Assembly: GCA_973895155.1 (NCBI GenBank)
Contig: OZ316894.1
Span: 26,288,001-26,352,000 of the forward strand
Direction of reading: 5' to 3'
Length of the DNA stretch: 64,000 nt
Source of the DNA: Marsupella aquatica
Lineage: Eukaryota > Marchantiophyta
The notes under the pieces: generated by a model
What the model saw: the letters and a program-made list of their open reading frames with translations, nothing else
Databases searched by the model: none
Told to the model about the DNA's origin: nothing
Position numbers and translations under genes: made by a program
Part shown: piece by piece, positions 10,516 through 21,689 of the stretch
Layout of the letters: each line of letters opens with the position of its first letter
Numbering within the stretch: the stretch's first letter is position 1

Positions 10516-11648
10516 ATGAGTGATGCCTGCCTAGGCCAGTGGGCAGCAAACAGAGACAGCGATCACGACTGCAATTGAGATGGGTAATCTGGGAATTATC
10601 TGATAAGACGGGTGGCATTTGGGAGTTTGCCTAATAAAACAGCCAAGCACCTCTACTCCATTGAGATTTATTCGAAGCCCTCCTCAGGATCTGCAACATG
10701 AACGAGGCAGAATAATCCAAATCTGCCACAAGAATCATGACAATGCATGAGACAACCTCTACAAAATGTATCTCAAGTCCATTGACTACCGATCAAGACG
10801 CAGGAGACGAGCGTTCTGTGCGCTCAATGACTGTCTGAACAGACTAGCTTTCAACTTGCTAGTATGAACTCCACTCGGGTTTTAGCAATAAACAGGATCT
10901 TCCCGACATCAAGTCTACGCCGGTTCATTTGAGACCCTTACACTTTACCTGTGACAACGATCCTTTTCAGTAGGAAATCTAGTTTTATTATAAAGTGATT
11001 TCAGCCTCAGTCACCAGCTAAAAGGCGGGTGGAAAATGAACTGCAGACAAGATGGGGCAGTCGGGAAAACTTCAAACTTCAACCACTTTCAAAACGAACC
11101 ACGGCAAAGATGGGGAATTGTTTTGAGTCCGGGAGCCCAAAAGGGAAAAACCACTTCGGCTGACACACCTCTGGGTTTTCTTTGCCTTGAAACCCGGATG
11201 CGGATCAAGTGTCACACATAAAATCACACATCCCACCTCTGGTTTAGATATGTTTACTTCCACCTGCCAGATCTTCACCAGAAACAACAACGGACTGTTT
11301 CACCTCTGTTTGTGGATCTTCTTACTTGCACCTAATCTTCATTAACACTTAACAATCTCATCGCTTACCTGTGATCTTCTCTTTAATTTCGAAGATCAGC
11401 GTGCGATGTAAATAAATGACCAACTTACCAATCCATTTATCCCTTCAATCCCTTTTAACATCGAATTCGTCGGTCCCCAAAAGCGTATGATTTATCCAGA
11501 TACACAGGCCAAGCAATTGGTACTTCCACGTCGACGGCATTGGCAATTTATGTCGTACAATATCTTCGTGCCAGACTTAAGGAGATTACAATTTTGCAAA
11601 TTATAGAAAAAATCGCAGAATTCAAGATAACATGAATATTCGCCCTGA
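10516..11648. other. 3' flank of the ARFRP1-type gene; no further gene seen
   Basis: No family-like open frame on either strand. The part just below 11649 should contain the 3' UTR of the minus-strand GTPase gene. Confidence 0.45.
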
Positions 11649-13832
11649 TTACATAGATGCAGAAACGTCCGCTCGTTGCTTGAGGTCTTGTGTTCTTTTG
11701 CTGGTGCGCATTGCTTCCACCAACCATGTGACGCCCTCCCTTATGCCTGACCTGTTCCATCACAAACAAAAGATGAGTTTTTAGGGGAGAATTAACATTT
11801 AACTCCAGACTACGGGCTGACCACTTCGCATCTTCCCCCACTTCCATAACATCCAGACTTCTTATGCCAGGGCCCCCTCCCAGTTTGGATCTGAGTTCAA
11901 GACATCAGAGACGAGTACGAAGGAACCCTAACATACCCTTCATATGCGGAAATGGCCATAACGTTGGATTCCCGACTATCAAGTTCTTTCAGATGCAGCT
12001 GTCTTCCAAGTTCTTCTGCAGATGCAGCACCCGGTAGATCCTGCTCATGCCCGACAAACATCCTAGATAAGGTTCTACTCGTTGCTAAGATTTAGTAATA
12101 AGAGACATTAGGCATATCACAAAAGCAGTATTACGTTCCCAAATTTATTGCATGCCATAATAAGGAAATTCCGCAATCAAAGTGCACTACCTACAAGTAA
12201 CACAACGCAAGTTGGCTAGACAAGCTTTGATAGGGGGGTATACAATGAAAGGAAAGACATGAAATCCCTAACCAAAACTCCAAACTCTCCCGAAGGGTCC
12301 TAGTACATACACTGTTGCATATTCTGGATTTTCCTCTCATGTTTCAGAGTTAATGTGAGATACATAGGACCAGATTATTGATTGCACTCCGGTTCCGGTA
12401 TAATGGAGAGGACAGGCGATACCTGCTTGTTTGCAAAAATCAAAACTGGCGCTCCTTGCAAGTCCTCGTGTCTCAGGACTTTCTCTGCACTTAGAATCCC
12501 ATCCGAGCTCCCATCAGAGGTTGGCATTTCGGCCAGCAATATGATCACACTGGCAAAATCCACAACAAGAGCACTATCTCGTACTTATCACCCGATATAC
12601 AGAGCAAAGTTTAGTACGCACCAAATGCTGATTTTGCGTCCTCCAAGCGAGTCTCACTAGCTGCGTCAACTACGTAAAGAACAGCATGCGCCTCCTCAAA
12701 GTACTTCTCCCAGATGGTCCTCAACCCGAGCTGCCGGTGCCAAACATACATCTAAAAAATTTCAGTAATTGGCCTAAAAAAACAAATCCAAGTCACGACC
12801 ACTAAACTTTGTAAACCAACAGCTAAATAAGATGGGTGACAATCCACATGTCTGACGCAAATAATGAAAAAAATGAACAATAGAGTTCTGATTCTCGAAA
12901 TCAAACTAAAATTAATTTGGAGATATGAATGCAGAGCTCAATGATTGAGATCAGGGTACCTGACCACCAAGGTCCCAAAAGATGAGCTTTGACTTATGAG
13001 CCTCAATGCGTCCAATGTTAAGCCCCACTGTAGGCACGATTCGATCGGGTGGAAGACCCTCAAAGTCCGAGTACAATGTTTTCAACTTTTCCAACAGAGT
13101 CTGCGATGACAGAGAATTAAAATTAAGGTCCACGGATAGGCAGGCAGTATTGCTAGTTCTTGAAGGCCCATTCTAGACGGAAGAAACAATCTTCATATAC
13201 ATACAACAACGCAACAGTGCCAGTGACTCTAACGTCAGAACAAATAGAGATGAAGGAAGATTCGTAGAAGACGACTTCAAAGACTTTCGCTGCTTATCGA
13301 CCGCGCTAGCACTGCAACTGTCATCAACCTCTACAACAATTGCGAGATCCACAACAGAGTCTCCTGGAAAAACGAGAAGAGAAAGGTGCGGCGAAAGAAA
13401 TACGGAGATCGAAGGTCCTTCCAGAGTTCGTGATGGGGAGTGGGAGACAGGCCAGAGAACCTAATAGATCAGAACGTGCAATCCAGCTGACTAAACTAGG
13501 TCATCTAGCAAGTAACAGGAGATCACGAGAAAAGTGGCCTAATTACGTTCTAGGCCTAACCAAAACTTCTTGCTGATCAATCAAGAGAATAATATCAACA
13601 ACCTAGAACAGATCTACGATTCCAGACCATTGCGTGCCTAGAAAAGACAGAAGATGCACTCAAAGCTTCAATGAGGAGTAAGAGACGGGAGATGACTACA
13701 TATGATCATAAAAAGTGGGCGGGATCAAGTGGAGCATACAGTTTTGCCAGCTTTATCGATGCCTAGAATGAGCACATGGAACTCCGCTTTGCTGAACAAG
13801 TACTTCCACAATCCGTATAGCAAAGAAAACAT
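11649..13832 (-). CDS. ARFRP1: ARFRP1-type ADP-ribosylation-factor-related GTPase
   Basis: Six exons, all GT-AG: 13832-13740, 13100-12960, 12730-12622, 12484-12423, 12040-11937 and 11751-11649. Joined they give 203 codons, the normal family length. GTPase boxes are intact: P-loop GIDKAGKT, IVPTVGLNIG with the switch-1 Thr, WDLGGQ in switch 2, and NKQD (split across the fourth intron). The C-terminus reads GIREGVTWLVEAM then SKRTQDLKQRA. The start MFSLLYGLWKYLFSK lacks the Gly2 used for N-myristoylation in classical ARFs, as in ARFRP1 of animals and the Arabidopsis homolog. Family members act at the trans-Golgi network, upstream of ARL1 and golgin recruitment. Exon junctions preserve frame and conserved motifs, so the model is well supported. 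Confidence 0.93.
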
Positions 13833-14340
13833 GGTGGAAGGCACTGCCGCGCCGCTGCCACCTGCCCCTAATGACACCCGCCTCCTCTTATCTAATCACT
13901 CCATCGTTTCAACAACAGAACTCCTTCCACAATGCTCAGCGCTCAGTCCCCAGCTGATCTCCAGATCTGTCTGAACCTCCTTCAATCACTTGATCTCTAC
14001 CTTTCATCAGCCGGTAGAATTATTGGTGGATCAGTGAGAGACCCACTTTAGGTCCGATCTCATGCACGAAAGACTCCGCGATCCGCACTTGACCCACGAA
14101 CAACGTCGCCTTTGAACTCCCCTGCTGAGATCTCCTCTCTGTCTCTTTCTTCCTAACTAGATCGACGGCCCCAAAGCTTAAGAACCAAAATGCATCATGA
14201 ATGCGTCGAAGTCGCCTCCTGGGGTTGGGCACTGTCTTCACAGCATAGATCGTAGCTCCGTCTGCCTCACTGCAAAGTCTCGAGCGCACCTTTCATTGTT
14301 CAAGTGACCCTACCTGACCTGAACTGCGCAATTTGATGCA
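13833..14340. promoter_or_regulatory. Upstream region of the ARFRP1-type gene
   Basis: Putative promoter and 5' UTR of the minus-strand GTPase gene. No gene of its own. A CT-rich tract at 14341-14400 follows. Confidence 0.35.
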
Positions 14341-14400
14341 TCTCTCTCTCTGTCTCTGTCTCTCCCCCCCTCTCTCTCTCTCTCTGTCTCTGTCTCTGAG
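14341..14400. repeat. CT/CTGT microsatellite
   Basis: Interrupted (CT)n with GTCTCTGTCTCT units and a CCCCCCC core, about 500 bp upstream of the GTPase start codon. GA/CT tracts are common in plant promoters; any function here is inference. Confidence 0.9.
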
Positions 14401-14759
14401 AACGTCAGCCTTTACCTGTAGTGTGAAGGATCTATATCTTCGAAGGAACCTTCAACGCGAACTGAAAATGCGACCAGAGTCTCTCCACTGCCTGGAGATC
14501 GATTGCGGCGAGTGGAATCTCTCTTGTTTTGCCTTTGGCAGTGACACTTTAATGAAAGAGGCGACAATAAGGGACCACACACCGAACCCAGCAGCCTAAT
14601 AACTACACAGGGGGACCAGAAGTGTAAAGGACGAACGAGGAAAGTCGTCACGATTCTGTTTGCGTGAAATGTAAATATATAATGGTGATGTGAACAAGGG
14701 CTTCTCTCTGCTGCTCTACAGTAGAAGGAAGGTAAGCCTCTAGAGGGTGACTCTAGGTG
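14401..14759. other. Intergenic; no gene seen
   Basis: Overlapping short frames on both strands without recognisable motifs. Confidence 0.4.
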
Positions 14760-15215
14760 TTGAAGTTGGGGGTGGGGCAAAATGGAAGAGCATGTGAGGA
14801 GTCACTGGAAACCAAAGTTGGGGGTGGGAGTGGAACACTGGGGGGTGAGGTGAGTTTCTCTGAAAATGGGAGAGAGAGCATGTGAGGAGACACTGGAAAC
14901 CATAGTTGGAGATGGGAGTGGAACACGGGGATTGGGGTAAGGTGAGTCTATCTGAAAATGGGAGAACAAGCATGTGACTGGAAACCATAGTGGGGGGTGG
15001 AAGGGGAACACGGGGATTGGGGTAAGGTGAGTCTCTCTGAAAATGGGAGAGCATGTGAGGAGTCACTGGACAGTTGAGGGGGTGGAAAATTCACCTTAGT
15101 AGTACAAGTTGTGTGTAACCAAAGTTGAGGGTGGGAGTGGAAAATGGGGATTGCGGATAAGGTAAATATTCTAAAATGGCAGAGGGTGTGAGAAGTGACT
15201 TGGAAACCAATTGAG
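14760..15215. repeat. Minisatellite, ~85-90-bp unit, about five copies
   Basis: Units begin near 14763, 14817, 14905, 14990 and 15123. Each carries GTGGGAGTGGAACAC or a variant, GGTGAGT-TCTGAAAATGGGAG, GAGCATGTGAGGAG and CACTGGAAACCA. Unit length varies (first unit truncated; an insertion GGTGGAAAATTCACCTTAG in the fourth). Pro/Ser-rich frames on the minus strand are repeat artefacts. Confidence 0.85.
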
Positions 15216-15600
15216 CGGGCAGAATCTTTACATAAGTAGTACAAGTTGGGTTCTGCCTTGGTACCAATCCAATCTTGGTCACCAAGATGGGTATCAAAAT
15301 GATGATATCTGCTTGGGGAATTTTTTCATTTTGTAAATAGACGTGGGCAGCTTGCAAACATGAACAGTGTTTCCATCATAGTACCATTGACTAAAGTTGT
15401 AAGGACATCCATTTGGCCGATGCAGCAGCCATGACAATGATAGCACAAATTGAATTGTAGACCAGGTGAGCATACAACCAATGCCAAAGTATCATTTGAG
15501 TTAGTACCTTGTTGTTGTTCAAGACTTCTAGCAAGAATTTGAGCCTTTAGATGATTTAGCTTGGACTATCTACTTCTATAATAAGGGATCACGCCAAATC
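15190..15600 (-). pseudogene. Ty1/copia reverse-transcriptase remnant
   Basis: Frameshifted minus-strand fragments align in order with the copia RT domain. KAQILARSLEQQQGTNSNDT then LALVV stands where KARLVARGF-QQ-GIDY-ETFAPVV is usual. IGQMDVLTTLVNGTMMETLF stands where the Q-MDV-TAFLNG block is usual. QNPTCTTYVK / PNLYYLCKDS stands in the DP-LYV region. No full domain remains, so it is inactive. A possible primer-binding site lies 0.8 kb upstream at 16399-16410, so it is the rump of an element with a shortened gag part. Confidence 0.75.
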
Positions 15601-18080
15601 CCTCCCATCGCCCGTTTACAAAACTGAACAAGGAGGGAATGATATTATGTCGTCATATCAATGTTGTCCAAGGTTGTTTGAGACTCTTGGTTTGACTATA
15701 ATGGATACCCAAGATTGCTTTTAAAGTAGGGTACAAGCTATCGTACATGTGCTAGGGTACATAATACAACCAGTCCATAAAGTGCTTTTTCACGCAGAGC
15801 AAGCACAGGGGAAGTGATTGACATCATAAAAGGTTTTTGGCTCTTGGCCCTTGAGAGGGGATTTTTCATTTTTTGGAAGATAATGTTATCTTTTCTTCCC
15901 AATTTTTTCCAAGGAAGAAAAAGGGATGGACTGTACCCCAGTTAGGGCTAACCTTAGTTGCAGAGTAGGTTAGGTTAGTCATGCTACACACACATTATAC
16001 CCAAGCGGTGTTTGCTTGGATAGGGAAAACACAAGCTCATTGTTACAGAGCCAATTGAAAGATAGGGAAAGCTTGTGTTGTGGATGCTTGGTATGGCCGG
16101 TTGACCTGGAGTGCATTAAAACTCTTGTGTGTTCCCATAAATGTAGCCTCATGCGGAGGAGAACCACATATCTCTCTGTGTCAAACTTGATCGTTGGATG
16201 GTTATGTGCATCCAGTTGTGAATGTCGTCAATGCTCAACAATGGAGGCATTGGGAGGGAGAGTTGGAGGAAGGAAAAGGAGGGAAATGGGGAAGGGGGAT
16301 AGGGAGGGAAACATACAGCCTTCATGACTGGTTTGTGAACAATAAGCGAAGTTGTTGTTATGTAAAAAAAATCATTTTTTATGCATTGCCTCCATTAAGC
16401 CTTGATACCATTGTTTACACATCAACAACACATAAATCAATATCCATGTCGATATGCATCTTGTAGTCCTCACTCCGTGTCCAAGCTAGAAATTGCCTTG
16501 CCCACTACCTATATTATTTGCCTAGAGAGTCATGGAGAGAGGCATGGATGTGTGGTAGCTCACTTGAGTTGAGACTCATAGGTCTATGTTCAAATGTTGT
16601 GATTGACTGTTCCCCTTCTTTGGGATTTCACAGGTTTCCCCTTAAAAAACCTATTTTATTTGGATTACGTGGTGGTGTTGGAGTTGGAATAGTATCATCA
16701 GCTACATTGGTCTTAGACTAGCTATTGTTTCAATGGGATTGAGATCTAGTGAGACCAGCCACGAAAGAGAAAAGAGGCCCCAAAACCAAGGTGCATGTCA
16801 ACCAAGCACCATAACTCCTTTGGGTGTCCATTACTGGAAGACCATACATCACATGCTACAGGTTGGGTTCATTATGACTCCCCTTAATCGATCACTTTAA
16901 ATGAAGTTATACAATACCAATCATGTGATGAAATGTATGCATTTTGTAATTATACAGACAATTAAAAAACCTTGTATAATGCAGAGGTTACAGTTGTGCC
17001 TCAGTGTCAAAGAATATATCCCTTTACCATCCCTCTTGGTAAGCCACCACCCTGAATGCAACAACCACATACTGCCACATCATGAAGCCGATGTGCCTTA
17101 AATAATTGCTTTCTGGATTTCTAGATTCAGGTCTAAGTTAACTGCAAGCCGTCAAGGTTATTGGTTGAATTATTTGCTGAAATCAGCTCCCTCAATTTGT
17201 ATGGGAGTTCTCATAAGTCTTGGGTTGAGGGAAGATGTTGTCCTGATATAACTGCATTCTCAGATGCCCTCTCAGTGTAGTCCAGGGAAGGCTCTCATTT
17301 GACAAACAAACCAGAGGTCTTTAAAGAAGGAATATCTCAAGCAGGAAACCATGCTAAGCTACACTATATCAATCACTATAATGTCCAATCCTGCCAAAAA
17401 GAGTCATCGTCCATTTACAAAGCAACTTCTGGAAGAAGTCAATGATATCCTTAACATTTATTCTGTCAGTTCTTTGGGTTGTGCGTTTATCTTAAATGGG
17501 ACATAATAAACTTAAAAAATGTATAGGGATAGGTGTCCAAAGAATACAAATGTAATGAATAGAATTTGTATGGATGTACAACAAGTGCAAACTATACAGG
17601 GTACAGCCTACACTCAATCAGTAGTGTGTATAACCACTAGGGAGGAGAACGAAGGATAACCAAGGATTTGTTTTCGTTTTGAAATAGTTTTGTCTGTTTA
17701 AAAAAGATTCGCCCTCTTTCCATTTTCAATTTTTAGGAGGAGGCCATAATTGTGTTTTGGTTGATTGTTGTGGTGGGGCCAGTATCAACAACTCTTCCAC
17801 CAAACTCAAGTTCATGAGTTTGGTAACTCCGTAAAATATTGAAATCAAGTGCAACACGAGATTAAGATGAAGACCGAGTAGACTGCCAGATTACTCATAT
17901 AACAATCCAAAAGTTTAGTTGATCAACTTCGCAACTTCCTGATGATCACACAGCATGCGCTGTTTGTACCACGCTTGACTACAGACTCTGTTGGGGAATC
18001 TTCACTGTAGGTAATCTACGTCTGAGCATTGAGATTTCATGAGTTTCCACGATAGAGAAAGCTGCTGAAAAAATTGCCAA
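15601..18080. other. Intergenic, probably decayed element sequence
   Basis: Apart from the primer-site-like motif, nothing is recognised. Short frames on both strands have no motif. Confidence 0.4.
16399..16410 (-). other. Primer-binding-site-like sequence of a copia element
   Basis: On the minus strand the sequence is TGGTATCAAGGC, ten of twelve bases matching the initiator-Met tRNA site TGGTATCAGAGC used by copia elements. One base separates it from a preceding CA, as at an LTR end. Orientation agrees with the RT remnant at 15190-15600. Confidence 0.4.
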
Positions 18081-18089
18081 GTCGATGCC

Positions 18090-18471
18090 GGTAAATATCA
18101 GTCACTAGAAACCAGTTGTCATCGCGTGGTACATGCAGTAACTGAAGAAATCCCCTAACATGCCAAAAAGCTCCATCAAAAGCGCCAAATTGAAATCATG
18201 AAGTGCAAGAGCAGGAACACTGGAAAGGCAATCCCTTCTGGGCCAAGATATGACATGTATTCTCAAACAAGTGACCCGCAAAAATTATACACAGCTTGAT
18301 AGGCTCCCCAGTAACTTGACCAACAATTTTCAGAGTGTAGGAAGTGAGAAGAGGGTCAATCATTCCGAAAACGGTAGATTTCAGGACTTCATAAAGAAGG
18401 TGTGAGTAGGTCATCTGATCATTGCAGCATAATGGATATTGAACCAACCGAGTGTTACATTGACCAGACAT
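18090..18471 (-). pseudogene. Coding-like segment of unknown family
   Basis: The minus strand carries MSGQCNTRLVQYPLCCNDQM then SHLLYEVLKSTVFGMIDPLL and GQVTGEPIKLCIIFAGHLFE. In a second frame just below it carries ALALHDFNLALLMELFGMLG then DFFSYCMYHAMTTGF and a stop. The helical, hydrophobic-patterned composition suggests a former or spliced protein, but I do not recognise it and see no convincing splice pair joining the frames. Confidence 0.3.
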
Positions 18472-18971
18472 TTAAAGAGTTGACAACTCTCGCTTAGTTT
18501 GTGATCATTTTCAGCTGCTTCTTTTACATATGAAGGGACTGAAGTCGTCGATTCAAGGTACACATGAAAGTAAATCCGTTTCCAGAAGTACAGCTTTCAG
18601 TCGTCCCAGAGCTGATTAAGGAGTTTGAGCATAGTCATGTTTAACATCTCGACCGACACATGGGGTACATAACTAACCTTCAAGCTTCATGAACAGAACT
18701 GAAGGGAGTGAATGACACTTTATCAACACAGGCCAAGTCAGTGCTACATGGGGGAGTCAGACCTGCACCTATTTGTGCTTGGTATCATGGCTTCGAACCT
18801 GTTGTAAACAATTGCAGGGAACTTAGTGTCACAAGTGATTTGAACTTCATGCTCCGTTTTATTGTCGAGGCATACAAAAGCAAGTTCATTTTGGAATTCT
18901 AAATCACCAGAGCAGCGAACACCGCCAGGAGGGTCACCATCTACAGGAGCTCGTGTACCTTGAGACTCAGT
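18472..18971. other. 3' flank of the 6PGDH gene; no gene seen
   Basis: No supported gene. The part next to 18972 should be the 3' UTR of the dehydrogenase. Confidence 0.4.
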
Positions 18972-20444
18972 CTAAATTTTGCTTGCAGCCTTGTTTTGTT
19001 GTGAAATTTTGTACCACTCGGTATGGAAAGCCCCCGGCTCATCTATACGCTCGTACGTGTGAGCACCAAAATAATCTCTCTGAGCCTGCAAAAGATTAGC
19101 TGGGAGGCGAGACCGACGATAGGTGTCGAAGTAGGCCAAACTGGCACTCATACCCGGAGTGCTAATGCCCACAGCGATGGCCAAAGTCACAACACGTCTC
19201 CAGGCAGCCTGTCGCTCGACCAGCTCTTTCGCAAATTCGGGATCCATGAGCAGACTGGCGAGGTTGGGATTGCGGTCATAAGCGCTTTTGATCCGATCCA
19301 GAAACTTGGCACGAATAATGCAACCACCTTTCCAAATTCTGGCCAGGTCTCCCAAATTCAAATTCCAGCCCTTCTCCATGCTCTTCGCTCGGATTAGGTT
19401 CATTCCCTGTGTATAACTGGTGATTTTTGACGCATAGAGAGCCTTCCGAACATCGTCCACCAGTTGCTTCTTGTCCAAGTTCTTCTCGGCCAAAATGTCG
19501 CCCACGCCGTGCTCTTGGAAGGCCTTTGCAGCCTTGACGCGCTCATCCTTCAAATTGCTCAGGAAACGGGAATCCAGGGAGGCAGCGATGGTGGGTACAG
19601 CGACCGAGAGCTCAGCTGCTTGCTGGACAGTCCACTTTCCAGTTCCCTTCGATCCAGTCTTATCCAGAATCTTGTCCACGAGCTCGCCCTGAGACTTGTC
19701 GTCCTTTACGGCAAAGATATCCGCACTGATCTCGATCAGAAAGCTCTCCAGCTCCCCCTTGTTCCACTCAGTGAAGGTGCTGTGCAGCTCGGCGTTGGTG
19801 AGTCCACCAGCCGATTTCAGTACATCGTAAGCTTCGGAAATGAGCTGCATGTCACCATACTCAATTCCGTTGTGCACCATTTTCACAAAATTCCCTGCTC
19901 CACCGGGCCCGATGTAAGTGACACAAGGCCCATCCACCTGGGCTGCAACCTTTGCGACAACCTCTTCAATGTAAGAGTATGCCTCCTTCGTTCCTCCGGG
20001 CATCATCGACGGCCCGTTGCGAGCTCCCTCTTCCCCACCGGAGACTCCCATCCCCATGTACAGCAACCCTTTCTCCTTCACCTGCTCCATCCGCCTCTCC
20101 GTGTTCTCATACCACTCGTTGCCTCCATCGACGATGAGGTCGCCGGGCTCCAAAAACTCGGACAGAGTAGCGATCGTCTGATCCACCGGAGCTCCTGCTT
20201 TGACAAGGATGATGATGGCCCGGGGCTTTTGGATCGACAGCACAAAGTCCTTGGGGTCGTGGAATCCCCTTAGGGGTAAATTGCCTTCCACCTTGGCCCT
20301 CTCCACGGTCTCATCCACCTTGCTGCTGGACCTGTTGTACACTGAGATGGGGAATCCCTTCTCCGCAATGTTTAGGGCCAAGTTCTGTCCCATCACGGCC
20401 AGACCTGCGAGCCCAATTCTCGACAATCCTCCATCTCCAGGCAT
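18972..20444 (-). CDS. PGD: 6-phosphogluconate dehydrogenase (decarboxylating), PTS1-bearing
   Basis: Catalyses 6-phosphogluconate + NADP+ to ribulose-5-phosphate + CO2 + NADPH in the oxidative pentose phosphate pathway. Intronless. The upstream extension of the frame opens with GTG, so ATG at 20444 (MPGDGGLSRIGLAGLAVMGQ) is chosen, giving 490 residues, the normal length. Visible features: Rossmann loop GLAVMGQN, NRSSSK for NADP binding, GMGVSGGEEGARNGPSMMPG, catalytic Lys in GNFVKMVHNGIEYGD, the family signature DKTGSKGTGKWT, and AYFDTYR near the C-terminus. The last three residues are SKI, a peroxisomal signal (PTS1) also found on the peroxisomal Arabidopsis isoform PGD2. There is no transit peptide, so cytosol plus peroxisome is the likely location. 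No frameshift. Confidence 0.97.
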   Translation of the reverse strand: MPGDGGLSRIGLAGLAVMGQNLALNIAEKGFPISVYNRSSSKVDETVERAKVEGNLPLRGFHDPKDFVLSIQKPRAIIILVKAGAPVDQTIATLSEFLEPGDLIVDGGNEWYENTERRMEQVKEKGLLYMGMGVSGGEEGARNGPSMMPGGTKEAYSYIEEVVAKVAAQVDGPCVTYIGPGGAGNFVKMVHNGIEYGDMQLISEAYDVLKSAGGLTNAELHSTFTEWNKGELESFLIEISADIFAVKDDKSQGELVDKILDKTGSKGTGKWTVQQAAELSVAVPTIAASLDSRFLSNLKDERVKAAKAFQEHGVGDILAEKNLDKKQLVDDVRKALYASKITSYTQGMNLIRAKSMEKGWNLNLGDLARIWKGGCIIRAKFLDRIKSAYDRNPNLASLLMDPEFAKELVERQAAWRRVVTLAIAVGISTPGMSASLAYFDTYRRSRLPANLLQAQRDYFGAHTYERIDEPGAFHTEWYKISQQNKAASKI

Positions 20445-20865
20445 GATGACTGCACCTTCCTTCCAGTTCCTTCCTTCCTTCTCTCCTTTTGGTGCCACAA
20501 CTCCTCTGCTCACAACACTCTACCTGCCAAACAAGGTATCTCTCCGCTTCGAGAATTGTGCCTGTCACAAAAAACCCAACAATTTTCATCAACTCAAGGA
20601 CGACGCCAAACAATCTGTCCGTCAAACGCAATGTATGAGAGCAGATAACCCACAGAATTGCAAATCCTATTCGGGCTCCAACGTCGAATTCAATCGACAA
20701 CAAATTGAACGCAGCTGCGAGGAGAATGTGAAGTTCAGTACTGCTCGTCGAGGCAGAGCACGATTGAGGCTTCCATTATTCGAGCTTCACCGGCATTGCA
20801 GATCACTGTAAGTCTGCAAGCGCATCCATAGAGACGTAATTGTGGTGGGTATGAGTGGACACTGA

Positions 20866-20937
20866 CGACACCGACTACAGTCGGCTCTCTCTAATGTCAG
20901 TACAATATCCATGACGGCACCGACTACAGTCGGCTCT
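20866..20937. repeat. Twin 23-bp direct repeats, each holding a short palindrome
   Basis: CACCGACTACAGTCGGCTCT occurs at 20869-20888 and 20918-20937 (period 49), one mismatch in the flanking bases. Each contains CCGACTACAGTCGG, two 6-bp arms around AC. They sit about 420-490 bp upstream of the 6PGDH start codon, so could be paired protein-binding sites. Confidence 0.75.
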
Positions 20938-21689
20938 AGTGCAAAACCTCGTTAAATGCAATGGGTCCTGTCCTGTTCTTCCCTTTTTATTCTACACCGA
21001 CTTTACACTAATTGGGCACCCAAGGGAAACAGAATAGAGTTGACCCTTGCGAACAGGTTGATGCAAGTCTGGGTATTTTGGAACGAAGAATAATAAGTGT
21101 TATTTTCCAGTAATCATATTTTTTACTAATTCTACTATAAATTTTAGCATAAGATATGTTGCTAACAATAACTTTATAAGTGCAAACTGTTGATGTGTCT
21201 ATTGTACACTTATGGGTCAGTAAGCGCACAATCCTATTAAATTGCATTCATTGATTTTGGAATCTAATCTAGGGGGCCCGTCATACAATGAAGTTCATGA
21301 GAAGCTGTGATTTTTAATTATAGACAGAAGTTCAATATGTGCTCAACCAAGCATAGTGGCTTTGTGGAACAAGGGTTCAAAACTCATCTATTGCCAGGCT
21401 TATCCGTATGTGTACATGTGTGTATCTGGCCTGACATATTCGATATATCAGTGAGAAAACGTTGTCCATATATGTATTGGAAAATTTTCACTATGGGCCT
21501 AGCAGGTTTGGAGAATTTCCACTGGGCTGACCTTGCGAAGGACCTTTTCAAATGGGAATGTTGAGGGAGAATATGTAAGATGTTTTTTCACTTGGCTGGG
21601 CAGTTGGTAAGGGTGATTGATAGCTGCTATGAACTAGTGATAACTGATGGGGTTGTCAGCTTGGTTTGAAGTATATGCTTCACTTCTGC
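20938..21689. other. Intergenic; no gene seen
   Basis: AT-rich, no supported frame or element. Confidence 0.4.

Noticed and set aside
11840-11880. Alternative last exon for the ARFRP1-type gene (GGCATAAGAAGTCTGGATG)
   Set aside because: It superficially resembles the GIREGV region, but 11751-11649 gives the exact family C-terminus SKRTQDLKQRA in frame with a good acceptor.
14740-15357. Pro/Ser/His-rich overlapping minus-strand frames
   Set aside because: All lie in or next to the minisatellite and differ only by frame; no sign of a protein.
19464-20273. 269-codon frame on the + strand opposite 6PGDH
   Set aside because: It is the antisense shadow of a strongly conserved enzyme gene; its length reflects codon bias, and no motif is present.
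20445-20513. N-terminal extension of 6PGDH (SRGVVAPKGEKEGRNW...)
   Set aside because: It opens with GTG, which is not a usual plant start; ATG at 20444 gives the normal family length.
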